Assembly (NCBI RefSeq): GCF_012849215.1
Contig: NZ_CP051682.1
Coordinates: 1,240,001 to 1,304,000, forward strand
Length of the DNA stretch: 64,000 nt
Source: Mucilaginibacter robiniae
GTDB lineage: Bacteria > Bacteroidota > Bacteroidia > Sphingobacteriales > Sphingobacteriaceae
Reading direction: 5' to 3'
Below, piece after piece: positions 1-9,178 of the stretch (position 1 is its first letter; each line of letters begins with the position of its first letter). The notes under the pieces were generated by a model that ran no database searches, was not told where the DNA came from, and saw only the letters and a list, made by a program, of their open reading frames with translations. Made by a program: the position numbers and the translations under genes.

Positions 1-917
1 TAATCGGTTGAGGTTTGATGCAGGGTATAATTAAGGATGAATTGCTCCTGGGTGGATATCTGCAGGTTATAGGCCGGCTTAAGTTGTCCGTTCAGCATAT
101 GGTCTTCCTTCATCCGCATGAAGGTGGCATCCGGGTCGGTCTTTGACATGCTGTTACGGCCGGCTAATAACTTTTCCTGCTCGTCATACCGTGCCAGGCT
201 CTCCGGCCAGTGCTTCTTTGCGTAGTTCAGCTTTTGCTTTACTTTTTTGTCTACGTCTTCTTTATCATCTAAGGCTGCATTGATCTTTGAGATGGTTTCC
301 TTTACTTTCTCCGGGTTGATCTCACTATATTCCAAGGGCGCTGTATCTTTTAGTTCTTCGGCGGCAATGCTTTGCGCATAACCCCACAGTTCATCAAGCT
401 GGGCTTTCATCTTATCTTTATTCGCCTTGATGTTTTTGCCCCATACGAAGGTGTACTTGTTCGCCGCTGATTCGATCTTGGTACCATCAGTAAAAACGGC
501 TTCTTTCAAGGATACGATACCTTCCTGCTCGAGCAGCAACACGATTTGTGAGAAGATCTGCTTTAAGACGCCTGACAACTTCTCGCTGCGAAAACGGTTG
601 ATGGTGTTGTGGTCGGGCTTTTTCATCCCTAAAAGCCACATGAAGTGTACGTTCTGCGCGGCCTGTTCTTCCAGTTTGCGTGAGGAATAAGTATTGGTCA
701 GATAGCCGTAAACCAGCAGCTTCAGCATCAGCCGGGGATGGAAACTTGACGCCCCGCCGCCTTTGTACTTCCGGTTGATCGGTTTGACATCTACCGCGTC
801 CACGACCTGTTTAACGATACGGACCGGATGACCTGTCGGTACCAGTTCCTCCAGTTTGTACGGTAAAAACGTTAACTGGTCTGGATCATATTCCTTAAAG
901 ACTATCTTGCCTCCCAT
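1..917 (-). CDS. IS1182-family transposase, N-terminal 305 residues (partial)
   Basis: The start is taken at the ATG at 917, which begins [14 protein letters not shown], the usual beginning of this family; the longer reading through the inverted repeat is unlikely. The visible part holds the N-terminal DUF772-like helical domain with the [15 protein letters not shown] motif and the beginning of the DDE catalytic region. The C-terminal catalytic portion is beyond the window start. The product would cut and rejoin the ends of its own element. Confidence 0.9.
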   Translation of the reverse strand, partial: MGGKIVFKEYDPDQLTFLPYKLEELVPTGHPVRIVKQVVDAVDVKPINRKYKGGGASSFHPRLMLKLLVYGYLTNTYSSRKLEEQAAQNVHFMWLLGMKKPDHNTINRFRSEKLSGVLKQIFSQIVLLLEQEGIVSLKEAVFTDGTKIESAANKYTFVWGKNIKANKDKMKAQLDELWGYAQSIAAEELKDTAPLEYSEINPEKVKETISKINAALDDKEDVDKKVKQKLNYAKKHWPESLARYDEQEKLLAGRNSMSKTDPDATFMRMKEDHMLNGQLKPAYNLQISTQEQFILNYTLHQTSTD

Positions 918-950
918 GCCTTTAAGATACAAAAATCTCCTTAAAACAAC

Positions 951-981
951 AAGAGACTGTCCCTTATGAGACAGCCTCTTT
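951..981 (+). terminator. Hairpin formed by the IS1182 copy A end
   Basis: The element end contains an imperfect inverted repeat (AGAGACTGTC paired with GACAGCCTCT) followed by TTT. The same structure is present in copy B, where it is followed by TTTTT. Such end hairpins can stop transcription crossing the boundary of an insertion sequence. Confidence 0.45.
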
Positions 982-1004
982 CTTATTTAAAAACATCATG
1001 CTGA

Positions 1005-1496
1005 TTATTGTTTAGTAAAAGTATAAACTACATACCCTGTACCATTACCTAAATTAACCGGCGATTTCAGTGTCATGTTACGTCCATCGTTGTTGCTTAC
1101 TAACAGGCGATAACCGGTATCTACATTCTTAGCTTTATCACCTTGGTATATTTTCTTGAATTGAAACATCTGCCCAGCTGCGTCGCCGTTATAAATTGAC
1201 CAATAGATAGTTTGTGAGGTACCATTATTCAACGTGTAAATGCCGTTTCCGCTATTGGTAAGCCTCCAGGTACTACCCGTAAATGCAGCAGGCGGTGCCT
1301 GATCAAATACGGTTGTTACCGCACTCTGTACTATACCCTCATAACTTACCTGATTGAGTACCCAGGTGCCGGTAAATTTACCACGTGATACATTAACTGA
1401 GCTGTTGGCTGATGACAGGTTTTTTGATCCTGAACAGGAAGCCAATGTAATAGCTATACCTAAACAAAGTAATGCGAATTGAAGTATTTTTTTCAT
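1005..1496 (-). CDS. Lipocalin-like lipoprotein
   Basis: The 163-residue product begins MKKILQFALL and has a lipoprotein signal with the lipobox LASC, Cys21 being the expected lipidated residue. An upstream in-frame ATG at 1529 would put eleven hydrophilic residues before the signal, so the later ATG is chosen. After a short Ser/Asn-rich linker the mature part starts with GTWVLNQVSYEG, the G-x-W signature of lipocalin-fold proteins, and continues as a beta-rich chain. It is probably anchored in the outer or inner membrane facing the periplasm. The ligand is unknown. It lies alone, 23 bases from the end of an IS1182 element. Confidence 0.7.
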   Translation of the reverse strand: MKKILQFALLCLGIAITLASCSGSKNLSSANSSVNVSRGKFTGTWVLNQVSYEGIVQSAVTTVFDQAPPAAFTGSTWRLTNSGNGIYTLNNGTSQTIYWSIYNGDAAGQMFQFKKIYQGDKAKNVDTGYRLLVSNNDGRNMTLKSPVNLGNGTGYVVYTFTKQ

Positions 1497-1592
1497 AGTA
1501 TCAAATGTATTATTAAGGTTATAATACATCCATCCGACCTAACTTGTTTGTATTAGTGTGCTATGACTCTTTCTAATGAAGTATTCCTGAAC

Positions 1593-2735
1593 TTATGAAT
1601 TAGCCTTTTTGCTGCTTTCAATTACTTGCATATAGAAGTTTTCGTACTCAGGCAAAATATTAGCTAAGTCAAATTTGCGGGCATGTATTAGCGCATTTTC
1701 TTTAAACTGGTTTAATCGTTCTTGATCCTGCAAAATGTAAATAGCTTGTTCGGCCATGCCATCTACATCACCTACATCGCGCAGGTAACCGGTTAAGCCT
1801 TCTATATTTAATTCAGGTAAACCACCTGCATTAGTGCTAATGACTGGAACCCGGCAAGCCATAGCTTCCAACGCAGCCAAACCAAAGCTTTCTGATTGCG
1901 AAGGCATTAAAAACAAGTCAGATACTGACAAGATTTCTTCAATAGCATCTTGTTTACCTAAAAAACGGACGTCTTGACTTACTCCTAAGTCACGTGCTAA
2001 TTGCTCACACTCAGGCCGGTCTTGCCCATCTCCTACCATAAGTAATTTAGATGGTATTTGCTCGTTTACCTTAGCAAAAATACGTACCACATCAGAAGCT
2101 CGTTTTACCCGCCTGAAGTTGGAGGTGTGTATTAATATCTTTTCACCTTCGGGCGCTATAGCTTTTTTAAAATGTTCTTTAGGCGTATGGATAAACCGCT
2201 TCAGATCAATGAAGTTGGTAATTACTTTTATATCCCTGGTAATATCAAAAAAGCGGTAAGTGTCCTGCTTTAAATGTTCAGATACAGAAGTTACCCCATC
2301 GCTCTGGTTAATAGAAAATGTAACTACCGGCTTGTAAGTACGATCATTCCCTACCAAAGTAATATCAGTACCATGCAAAGTGGTTATTACGGGGATATGG
2401 ATATCATAAGTTGTCAGAATCTGCTTAGCCATAAAAGCAGCTGAGGCATGTGGTATAGCATAATGTACGTGCAATACATCCAGCTTTTCAAATCTTACCA
2501 CATCTACCATACGGCTGGCTAAAGCCAACTCATAAGGCGGAAAATCAAATAAAGGGTACTTGCTAACACTAACCTCATGATAGAACAAGTTTTCGGAGAA
2601 AAAATCCAGACGTACCGGCTGGTTGTAGGTAATAAAGTGAATCTGGTGCCCACGGTCGGCCAGACCTTTACCTAACTCGGTGGCTACTACGCCGCTCCCG
2701 CCAAAAGTGGGATAACAAACTATGCCGATTTTCAT
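1593..2735 (-). CDS. bshA: N-acetyl-alpha-D-glucosaminyl L-malate synthase (bacillithiol synthesis)
   Basis: This 380-residue GT-B glycosyltransferase (family GT4) joins UDP-GlcNAc and L-malate in the first step of bacillithiol synthesis. The N-terminus MKIGIVCYPTFGGSG, the HYAIPHA segment at 91-97, LHGTDIT at 120-126 and the nucleotide-binding ESFGLAALE motif at 282-290 are typical of BshA. Length matches the family (about 380). The later enzymes BshB and BshC are not in the window, as is common because the bsh genes are often scattered. It appears monocistronic. The close family alternative would be another GT4 enzyme, but the start of the protein is highly specific for BshA. Confidence 0.93.
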   Translation of the reverse strand: MKIGIVCYPTFGGSGVVATELGKGLADRGHQIHFITYNQPVRLDFFSENLFYHEVSVSKYPLFDFPPYELALASRMVDVVRFEKLDVLHVHYAIPHASAAFMAKQILTTYDIHIPVITTLHGTDITLVGNDRTYKPVVTFSINQSDGVTSVSEHLKQDTYRFFDITRDIKVITNFIDLKRFIHTPKEHFKKAIAPEGEKILIHTSNFRRVKRASDVVRIFAKVNEQIPSKLLMVGDGQDRPECEQLARDLGVSQDVRFLGKQDAIEEILSVSDLFLMPSQSESFGLAALEAMACRVPVISTNAGGLPELNIEGLTGYLRDVGDVDGMAEQAIYILQDQERLNQFKENALIHARKFDLANILPEYENFYMQVIESSKKANS

Positions 2736-2958
2736 TACTGTGATTTGATTTTTGGATGTAATAAAACCCCATAATACGGCTTCACAACACAGCTTTTCAG
2801 GATAGCAGCATCAGGTGTTTTCATGGCTGCAAGTTTAACAGCATTTTATGGTAAATGTGTTAAACGGGTGTAAAGATTAGCGCTAAGTCTAGAAATCAAA
2901 AAATCTGATAATTTGCAGCAAATTCCCTCTAGGTCTTTCTTGTTACCGATATACGCAA

Positions 2959-4797
2959 TTACAATCCTTTTTGAATGGCTTGATAAACCACATCCTGTAC
3001 ACGCGGACGAATACGCCGACTGTTAAACAGTGTTAAATCTTTTGGATACACCCGATTGGATAACAGGATATAAACCAAGTTATATTTTGGATCTACCCAA
3101 ATGCAGGTACCGGTATAACCTGTGTGCCCGTAAGTTTGCGGTGAAGCCAACTCGGACGGGTAATGGTGTGTAGTAACCGGATCCCAGCGGTCAAAACCTA
3201 AACCCCGGCGACTTACGTTTGATTGCTTAGCAGTAAATTGGGCTACAGTTTCAGGTTTCAAGTATTGAATACCGCCATAAGTACCACCATTCAGCACCAT
3301 CTGGTATAATATAGCTAAATCATTGGCACTGGCAAAAAGCCCGGCATGGCCTGCCACACCTCCTACCAAACCCGCACCTTGGTCATGCACGTAACCATCT
3401 AGCAGTGTATGCCTGAAATAAGTATCATTTTCAGTAGGCGGAATTTGCTCCGGCTTAAAACGATTAAGCGGTAAAAAGCCTGCAGTTTGCATGCCTAACG
3501 GATTATAGAAATGATTCTGCACGTAAACATTCAGCGGCGTAGCGGTAATTGTTTCCATGATTTCTTTCATGAAATACATGCTCAGGTCACTATACACGTA
3601 CTGGCCACGGGTACGCAAAGGTGAGTTCAGCATTTCAGGCCACATTACGTCTTTAAAATAATCTTTACGCAAATAGTAATGATCTACTATTTTGGTTGGG
3701 TAAGCGGCAGAAGAATCGGTACTATGATCGCTGGGCTTTAGCCTTTCATAAGTAGGAATATCAGGTATTAACCCAGATTGGTGCAACATTAACTCGCGCA
3801 CCAGAATATTGTTTTTACTAGTATTCCGCGCTAAAGCAATATAACTACCCACTGTTGAATCAAGGCTCAGCTTACCTTGTTCAGTAAGCTGCATGGCTTC
3901 CATAGTAGTGGCTGATATTTTGGTACAGCTGGCCAAGTCGAAAATATCGGTTATTTTATCAGATAGAACCTTATCATATGTGTGATATCCATAAGCTTTA
4001 TTAAAAATAACCTTTCCATCTTTAGCTACCAGCACTACAAAACCAGGTGTAGCATGATCGCCTACAGCTTCGCGGGCGATATCCTCAATGGGCAGTAAAT
4101 TATTGGCATTAATACCTACTTCTTCGGGTACTGTATATTGCAGGCGTGTTTTAGCAGTTAAAAAACCAGCACCAGCCACGTATCTGGCCGACATGGTTTG
4201 CATTAGCTTTTGAGTAATAGCCACACCACCAAACACCGCTTGTGCAGCATACGAAGCAGCTACCGGTGTTGTTTGCTTCATCCATATGATAGGCACGGTA
4301 GTAGCATCATCAAGTGCCGACAACCAGGAACCATTTCCCCAATAAACTATTACCAAATTCTTCAACTTGTTATTAGTTGTAATAAAATTGGTAATTAAAT
4401 TATTATTTAAGTCTTGATCGGTAAGCTGCAGAATAATGGTGGTGTACAACTTTAAATCGTCAGTTAAAGTATTTATACCTTTAACACCGTTGTAAGTAAG
4501 TCCGTTAAAACTTTGTACACGGGTATATTTATTCAGCAAACTATCAAATACAGGCGCATTGCTATTGATAAACCTTATGCTAGCCACCTTGATCTTATCA
4601 AGGCTTTGTAAAGGAATAACCTGCGGATTATTATTCAGCAAAACGGTAGACTGCTCAGCCAAATGCTCTTCGGTCAAGTAAGCCTGACCGGTAGGCAATT
4701 GTTGAGATGGTTGTGCACAGGCAGTATTTAACAAAATAAATGCAGCTATAACAGCAATTAACCAACCCTTACTTCTTCTCATAAACCTTGTCACCAT
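2959..4797 (-). CDS. Serine hydrolase (beta-lactamase/esterase fold) with an N-terminal GH3-C-like domain
   Basis: The 612-residue protein has an N-terminal membrane or secretion segment (about 8-28). Residues 40-215 resemble the C-terminal alpha/beta domain that follows the barrel in GH3 enzymes, but no barrel is present. Residues 230-610 form a class C beta-lactamase-related domain with all three active-site motifs: SCTK (290-293), YSD (402-404) and HTG (558-560). In Bacteroidota such domains are often fused to GH3 beta-N-acetylhexosaminidases, so a role in cell-wall recycling is a reasonable inference. The ATG at 4782 (MRRSKGW) is an alternative start; either way the start overlaps the end of the upstream amidohydrolase gene, suggesting coupled translation. 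Confidence 0.8.
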   Translation of the reverse strand: MVTRFMRRSKGWLIAVIAAFILLNTACAQPSQQLPTGQAYLTEEHLAEQSTVLLNNNPQVIPLQSLDKIKVASIRFINSNAPVFDSLLNKYTRVQSFNGLTYNGVKGINTLTDDLKLYTTIILQLTDQDLNNNLITNFITTNNKLKNLVIVYWGNGSWLSALDDATTVPIIWMKQTTPVAASYAAQAVFGGVAITQKLMQTMSARYVAGAGFLTAKTRLQYTVPEEVGINANNLLPIEDIAREAVGDHATPGFVVLVAKDGKVIFNKAYGYHTYDKVLSDKITDIFDLASCTKISATTMEAMQLTEQGKLSLDSTVGSYIALARNTSKNNILVRELMLHQSGLIPDIPTYERLKPSDHSTDSSAAYPTKIVDHYYLRKDYFKDVMWPEMLNSPLRTRGQYVYSDLSMYFMKEIMETITATPLNVYVQNHFYNPLGMQTAGFLPLNRFKPEQIPPTENDTYFRHTLLDGYVHDQGAGLVGGVAGHAGLFASANDLAILYQMVLNGGTYGGIQYLKPETVAQFTAKQSNVSRRGLGFDRWDPVTTHHYPSELASPQTYGHTGYTGTCIWVDPKYNLVYILLSNRVYPKDLTLFNSRRIRPRVQDVVYQAIQKGL

Positions 4798-6406
4798 TGA
4801 TATAAGTTTTTAGCACTTTTATTTTTGGTAAATCAGCACCGGAAACTTTCATTAAATCTTTATCTAAAATCACAAAGTCAGCATATTTACCAACCTCAAT
4901 ACTGCCTTTTTCTTTTTCTTCAAAATTGGCACGAGCGGCCCAAATAGTTATACCCCGAAGTGCCTCAATACGGTTTAAAGCATTTTCTTTTTGGAAACCA
5001 CCTTCCGGATAACCTTTCATATCCTTACGTTCAACCGCAGCATAAAATGTGTACAATGGGCTAATATTTTCTACAGGAAAATCTGTACCCAGCGGCATCC
5101 AACCATTTTGTTGCAACAATTCACGGTAAGCATAAGCATTTTTGAGGCGCTGCGGTCCCAAGCGCTTACCCGCCCAGTACATATCGGAAGTAGCATGAGT
5201 AGGTTGTACCGATGGAATAATGTTGTAATCTTTAAAGTAGTGCATATCCTCTGGAGATATAATCTGAGCATGCTCAATACGCCAGCGGCGGTCGTTTTTA
5301 CCTTTCAGTACACCAGCATAAATTTTCAAAATAGCACGATTGGCGGAATCACCAATACAATGCGTACACATCTGAAAACCTTTAGCCGCAATACGTTCGG
5401 CTACATCCTGAAAATGCTTTTGGCTGTTCAGTAAAAAACCTTTCCAGCCTTTCTGGTCAGCATAATCTTGCAGCAAACAAGCACCTCTTGAACCTAAAGC
5501 ACCATCCGCATATACCTTGAACGATCGAACGTTTAATCCTGGTGTTTTATATACTCCGCGTTTAAACAGGTAGGCAATATTATCTTCATTGTCTGAAAGC
5601 ATTACATACATACGCATTTTCAGCGCCCCTTTATGCTGTAGCTCAGCTATAGTATTCACCATAGTATAAGGTAGGCCGCAATCATCAACGGTAGTCAACC
5701 CTACAGCAAAGCAGTTACGCTGTGCATTCAGTAAAGCCGCTTCGGTAATCTGATCGGTAGGTTCGGGTATCTTATGCGTAACCAAGCCTACGGCATTATC
5801 TACCAATATACCGGTTAACTTACCCTTAACAGTTTCAATTTCACCACCATTAATTTTTTGATCGGGTTTGATACCAGCAATACTTAAAGCGGCTTGGTTA
5901 GCAATTGCGCCATGCCCATCTACCCGGGTTAAAATTACCGGACGTACCGGGAATAAAGAATCCAGCTTTGCTTTGTTCGGAAATTGTTTTATAGTCCAAT
6001 CATTCTGATCCCAGCCGTGGCCTACAATCCAGCCTTCGCTATTGCGCTTGGCATAATTTTGTACCGAATCTAAAATATCGCCCCAGCTTTTGGTACCTAC
6101 CAAATTTACATCTTGTAAACCTAAGCCATAGCGATAAAAATGAGTGTGAGCATCAATAAAGCCCGGGTAAACCGGGTTGCCATGTGCATTAACTATCTCA
6201 CGGACGTTGTACTTTTTCTCAAGAGTATCAGCTTTACCTACGGCTATAATTTTACCGGCACTTACTACAAAGGCATCAGCTTGAGTAAAATTACTATCAA
6301 CTGTATAAACTAGGGCATTTTTAACCAGGAGGTCGGCGTTATATTCCTTTTTTTGGTTACAGGCAGCTAAAATTGCCAGCAATAGCACAGGCCAAATTTT
6401 TTTCAT
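4769..6406 (-). CDS. YtcJ-like amidohydrolase lipoprotein
   Basis: The 545-residue product starts MKKIWPVLLLAILAAC, a lipoprotein signal; the upstream ATG at 6439 would add eleven residues before it. The rest is an amidohydrolase-superfamily TIM barrel of the YtcJ type (amidohydrolase_3). Metal-binding and active-site segments can be seen: IDAHTH near the start of the barrel, DGHGAIAN, DGALGSRGA, HCIGDSAN, RIEHAQI and GTDFPVE. The substrate is not predictable from sequence. It overlaps the downstream serine hydrolase gene, so the two are probably co-expressed surface or periplasmic hydrolases. Divergent from mutL. Confidence 0.85.
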   Translation of the reverse strand: MKKIWPVLLLAILAACNQKKEYNADLLVKNALVYTVDSNFTQADAFVVSAGKIIAVGKADTLEKKYNVREIVNAHGNPVYPGFIDAHTHFYRYGLGLQDVNLVGTKSWGDILDSVQNYAKRNSEGWIVGHGWDQNDWTIKQFPNKAKLDSLFPVRPVILTRVDGHGAIANQAALSIAGIKPDQKINGGEIETVKGKLTGILVDNAVGLVTHKIPEPTDQITEAALLNAQRNCFAVGLTTVDDCGLPYTMVNTIAELQHKGALKMRMYVMLSDNEDNIAYLFKRGVYKTPGLNVRSFKVYADGALGSRGACLLQDYADQKGWKGFLLNSQKHFQDVAERIAAKGFQMCTHCIGDSANRAILKIYAGVLKGKNDRRWRIEHAQIISPEDMHYFKDYNIIPSVQPTHATSDMYWAGKRLGPQRLKNAYAYRELLQQNGWMPLGTDFPVENISPLYTFYAAVERKDMKGYPEGGFQKENALNRIEALRGITIWAARANFEEKEKGSIEVGKYADFVILDKDLMKVSGADLPKIKVLKTYINGDKVYEKK

Positions 6407-6535
6407 CAGGTTGGTATAAACAGGGTTAAGCTTCGTCAACTCATCGTAAAACTATATACAACGGTGTAAAGGTAAAGTTATGACGGCAATTTTTTTAATT
6501 TAGCATCGAATTAGAAATGAAGGGAGTTTTTGGAC

Positions 6536-8401
6536 ATGTCTGATATTATACAGCTTTTACCAGATGCGGTGGCAAACCAGATTGCCGCAGGCGAGGTGGT
6601 GCAACGCCCTGCCTCGGCGGTAAAAGAGTTGGTAGAAAATGCCATTGACGCAGGAGCGGATAAGATACAATTGCTGCTAAAAGATGCAGGCAAAACCCTG
6701 ATACAAGTAATTGATAACGGCTGTGGCATGAGCCTTACCGATGCCCGCATGTGCTTTAAGCGTCATGCCACTTCAAAAATACGCAAAGCCGAAGATTTAT
6801 TTGCCATTCGTACCATGGGCTTTCGTGGCGAAGCTATGGCTTCTATTGCTGCTATTGCCCATGTAGAACTAAAAACACGTCGCCATGAAGACGAACTAGG
6901 CACCTGCATTTCAATTGAGGGTTCGGAAGTGTTAGGCCAGGAAGCTTGTGCAGCTAGTGCGGGTACTTCTATTAGTATAAAAAACCTGTTTTATAATATA
7001 CCTGCCCGCCGTAACTTCCTAAAAAGTAATTCGGTAGAGATGCGGCATGTGCTGGATGAATTTCAGCGCGTGGCTTTAGCACATCCGCAAATATTTTTCA
7101 CACTGCATCATGATGGGCAGGAAGTATATCACCTGCCGGCTACCTCACTCAAACAGCGCATTGTACATTTATTGGGCAACAATTACAACCAACGCCTGGT
7201 GCCGGTTGAAGAAGACACTTCTATCATTAAACTAAACGGCTTTGTAGGCAAACCTGAATTTGCCCGCAAAACACGAGGCGAACAATTCTTTTTTGTTAAT
7301 AACCGCTTTATTCGTGATAACTATTTAAATCATGCTGTACTAACAGCATTTGAAGAGTTATTACCAGAAGACAGCTACCCATTGTATGTACTATTTATTG
7401 ATATTGACCCTAGTAAAATTGATATCAATGTTCATCCTACTAAAACAGAAATTAAGTACCAGGATGAGAAATCAATTTATGCCATTATCCGTTCGGCGGT
7501 AAAACGTTCATTAGGTCGGTATAATATTACGCCGACCTTAGATTTTGAACAAGACAATACTATTGGGAACATGATTACGCATAAACCGCTGGAGCAGATT
7601 ATTCAACCCAGTGTAACTTTCAATCCTAATTTTAATCCATTTGAGTCACCAAACGGCAAAAGAACCGTTGTTCGTGATCCGGCTTTTCGTAGCGAAGGTT
7701 ATCAACCTAAAACTGGTATACCACAAAAATGGGAGACGCTATACGAAATAACCAAACAAGAACCCGAACAGCCACAGCCTGAAATATTGGATGCACCAAG
7801 CTTTGCTATTAACAATCAACAAATTAGTAAAGACAGCGAGCGACAGCTATTTCAATTACATAATCGTTATATTTTATCACCTATCAAATCAGGTTTTATG
7901 CTGATTAATCAGCAAGCAGCGCATGAACGGGTGCTGTACGAACGTTTTTTACAGCAAGTACAAAACCATTCGGGGGTAAGCCAGCAAAGCCTATTCCCGC
8001 AAACAGTTACCTTAAACGGCAGTGATTTTGAACTGCTTCGTGAACTATTGCCTGATATCAGAGCCTTAGGCTTTGACATTCGAGAGTTTGGTAAAAATAC
8101 GGTAGTAGTAGAAGGAATTCCGGCTGATATTAACTCCACCAACGAGCTACAATTGTTGGAACACCTGCTGGAAAATTTTAAAAACAACCAAGCCATTTTA
8201 AAGTTAGATAAGCGCGACACCCTGGCCCGTACGCTGGCCCGTAATGCCGCTACTAAAGCTGGCACTAAACTAAGTTTAGAAGAAATGAATTTATTGGTTG
8301 ACCAGCTTTTTGCATGCCAAATGCCTAATTTATCATTGACCGGCAAATCTATAATCAGTACATTTACGTTGAATGAATTAGCAGAACGATTTGAAAAATA
8401 G
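6536..8401 (+). CDS. mutL: DNA mismatch repair protein MutL
   Basis: The 621-residue product has the GHKL ATPase motifs of MutL: VKELVENAIDAGA, DNGCGM, ATSKI and GFRGEAMASI. The ATG at 6536 is preferred to the TTG at 6530; GAAGGGAG lies about ten bases upstream. MutL links mismatch recognition by MutS to strand incision. The C-terminal dimerisation domain lacks the residues of the latent endonuclease: the DQHAx2Ex4E motif reads N458-QQAAHERVLYE and the CPHGRP motif reads SLTGKS. See findings. It is followed after 24 bases by a rhomboid gene, probably in the same transcript. Confidence 0.95.
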   Translation: MSDIIQLLPDAVANQIAAGEVVQRPASAVKELVENAIDAGADKIQLLLKDAGKTLIQVIDNGCGMSLTDARMCFKRHATSKIRKAEDLFAIRTMGFRGEAMASIAAIAHVELKTRRHEDELGTCISIEGSEVLGQEACAASAGTSISIKNLFYNIPARRNFLKSNSVEMRHVLDEFQRVALAHPQIFFTLHHDGQEVYHLPATSLKQRIVHLLGNNYNQRLVPVEEDTSIIKLNGFVGKPEFARKTRGEQFFFVNNRFIRDNYLNHAVLTAFEELLPEDSYPLYVLFIDIDPSKIDINVHPTKTEIKYQDEKSIYAIIRSAVKRSLGRYNITPTLDFEQDNTIGNMITHKPLEQIIQPSVTFNPNFNPFESPNGKRTVVRDPAFRSEGYQPKTGIPQKWETLYEITKQEPEQPQPEILDAPSFAINNQQISKDSERQLFQLHNRYILSPIKSGFMLINQQAAHERVLYERFLQQVQNHSGVSQQSLFPQTVTLNGSDFELLRELLPDIRALGFDIREFGKNTVVVEGIPADINSTNELQLLEHLLENFKNNQAILKLDKRDTLARTLARNAATKAGTKLSLEEMNLLVDQLFACQMPNLSLTGKSIISTFTLNELAERFEK

Positions 8402-8425
8402 CTTATTCAAGCTTTACACCCATCT

Positions 8426-9139
8426 ATGAGTCCTTACACCCAAAGCCCGTTTTCAAATATTACTCCGGTAGTAAAAAACCTGCTAATTATTAACATTATT
8501 TTTTTTGTTGCCACCTATGCCTTAGGTAGGCTTAATATTGATTTAGTTGCTCTTTTATCTGCTTTTTACCCTAGTTCGCCTAATTTTAAAATATGGCAAA
8601 TTATCACGTACCTGTTTATGCATGCCAACTTAGGGCACATATTCTCGAACATGTTGGGTTTATTTTTCATTGGTCCTATTTTAGAGCAAACTTTTGGTTC
8701 AAAACGGTTTTTTAATTATTACTTCATTACAGGTATAGGCGCACTATTATTTAATTTTATAGTTCAGGCTATTCATGTACATCAAATTACAGGTGCATTC
8801 TTTCCTGACATTTATAACTACACGCCTCGAAGTGAAAGTGATTTACGAGCACTTATTGAAATTTACCGCGATCCAATTTTGGGAGCATCGGGCGCCATTT
8901 TTGGTTTGATGGCAGCTATATTTGCATTGTATCCTGATCTGGAATTCTTGCTATTCCCTTTTCCTATACCGGTAAAAGTAAAGTATATGGTTCCGCTTTA
9001 TGTTTTATATGAATTATACAGCGGAGTTAACCCAAAAGGAGGCGATATGGTAGCCCATTTTGCACACGTAGGTGGGGCTGTGGTGGGGTATATTCTAATT
9101 AAAATTTGGCATACGCGCACGCCAAACAATTTTTATTAA
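8426..9139 (+). CDS. Rhomboid intramembrane serine protease
   Basis: This 237-residue membrane protein has about six transmembrane segments and the rhomboid hallmarks: HANLGHIFSNM in TM2, the nucleophile Ser155 in GASGAIFG, and the catalytic His214 in AHVGGAVVG. Rhomboids cleave single-pass membrane proteins inside the bilayer. The substrate is unknown. An insertion at about 115-148, between the TM2/TM3 region and the serine, is longer than in minimal rhomboids. It lies directly downstream of mutL and 39 bases upstream of a second rhomboid gene. Confidence 0.92.
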   Translation: MSPYTQSPFSNITPVVKNLLIINIIFFVATYALGRLNIDLVALLSAFYPSSPNFKIWQIITYLFMHANLGHIFSNMLGLFFIGPILEQTFGSKRFFNYYFITGIGALLFNFIVQAIHVHQITGAFFPDIYNYTPRSESDLRALIEIYRDPILGASGAIFGLMAAIFALYPDLEFLLFPFPIPVKVKYMVPLYVLYELYSGVNPKGGDMVAHFAHVGGAVVGYILIKIWHTRTPNNFY

Positions 9140-9178
9140 GCAATGTAAGTTAATACATAAAAAAATCTTCATTTTGTT

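Larger units (their letters stand above)
1..982 (-). mobile_element. IS1182-type insertion sequence, copy A (cut by the window start)
   Basis: This stretch matches positions 25313-26293 of the complete copy further on almost base for base. It carries the 5' part of the transposase and the outer inverted repeat at about 963-981. A few substitutions separate the copies, for example near 658-660 and 788, and the 20 bases upstream of the transposase differ more. The copies are therefore related but not identical, which argues against a very recent duplication or an assembly artefact. The other end lies outside the window. Confidence 0.9.

Noticed and set aside
427..690. An 87-residue plus-strand frame, repeated identically at 25739-26002
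   Set aside because: It is the antisense shadow of the IS1182 transposase; its repetition only reflects the two IS copies.
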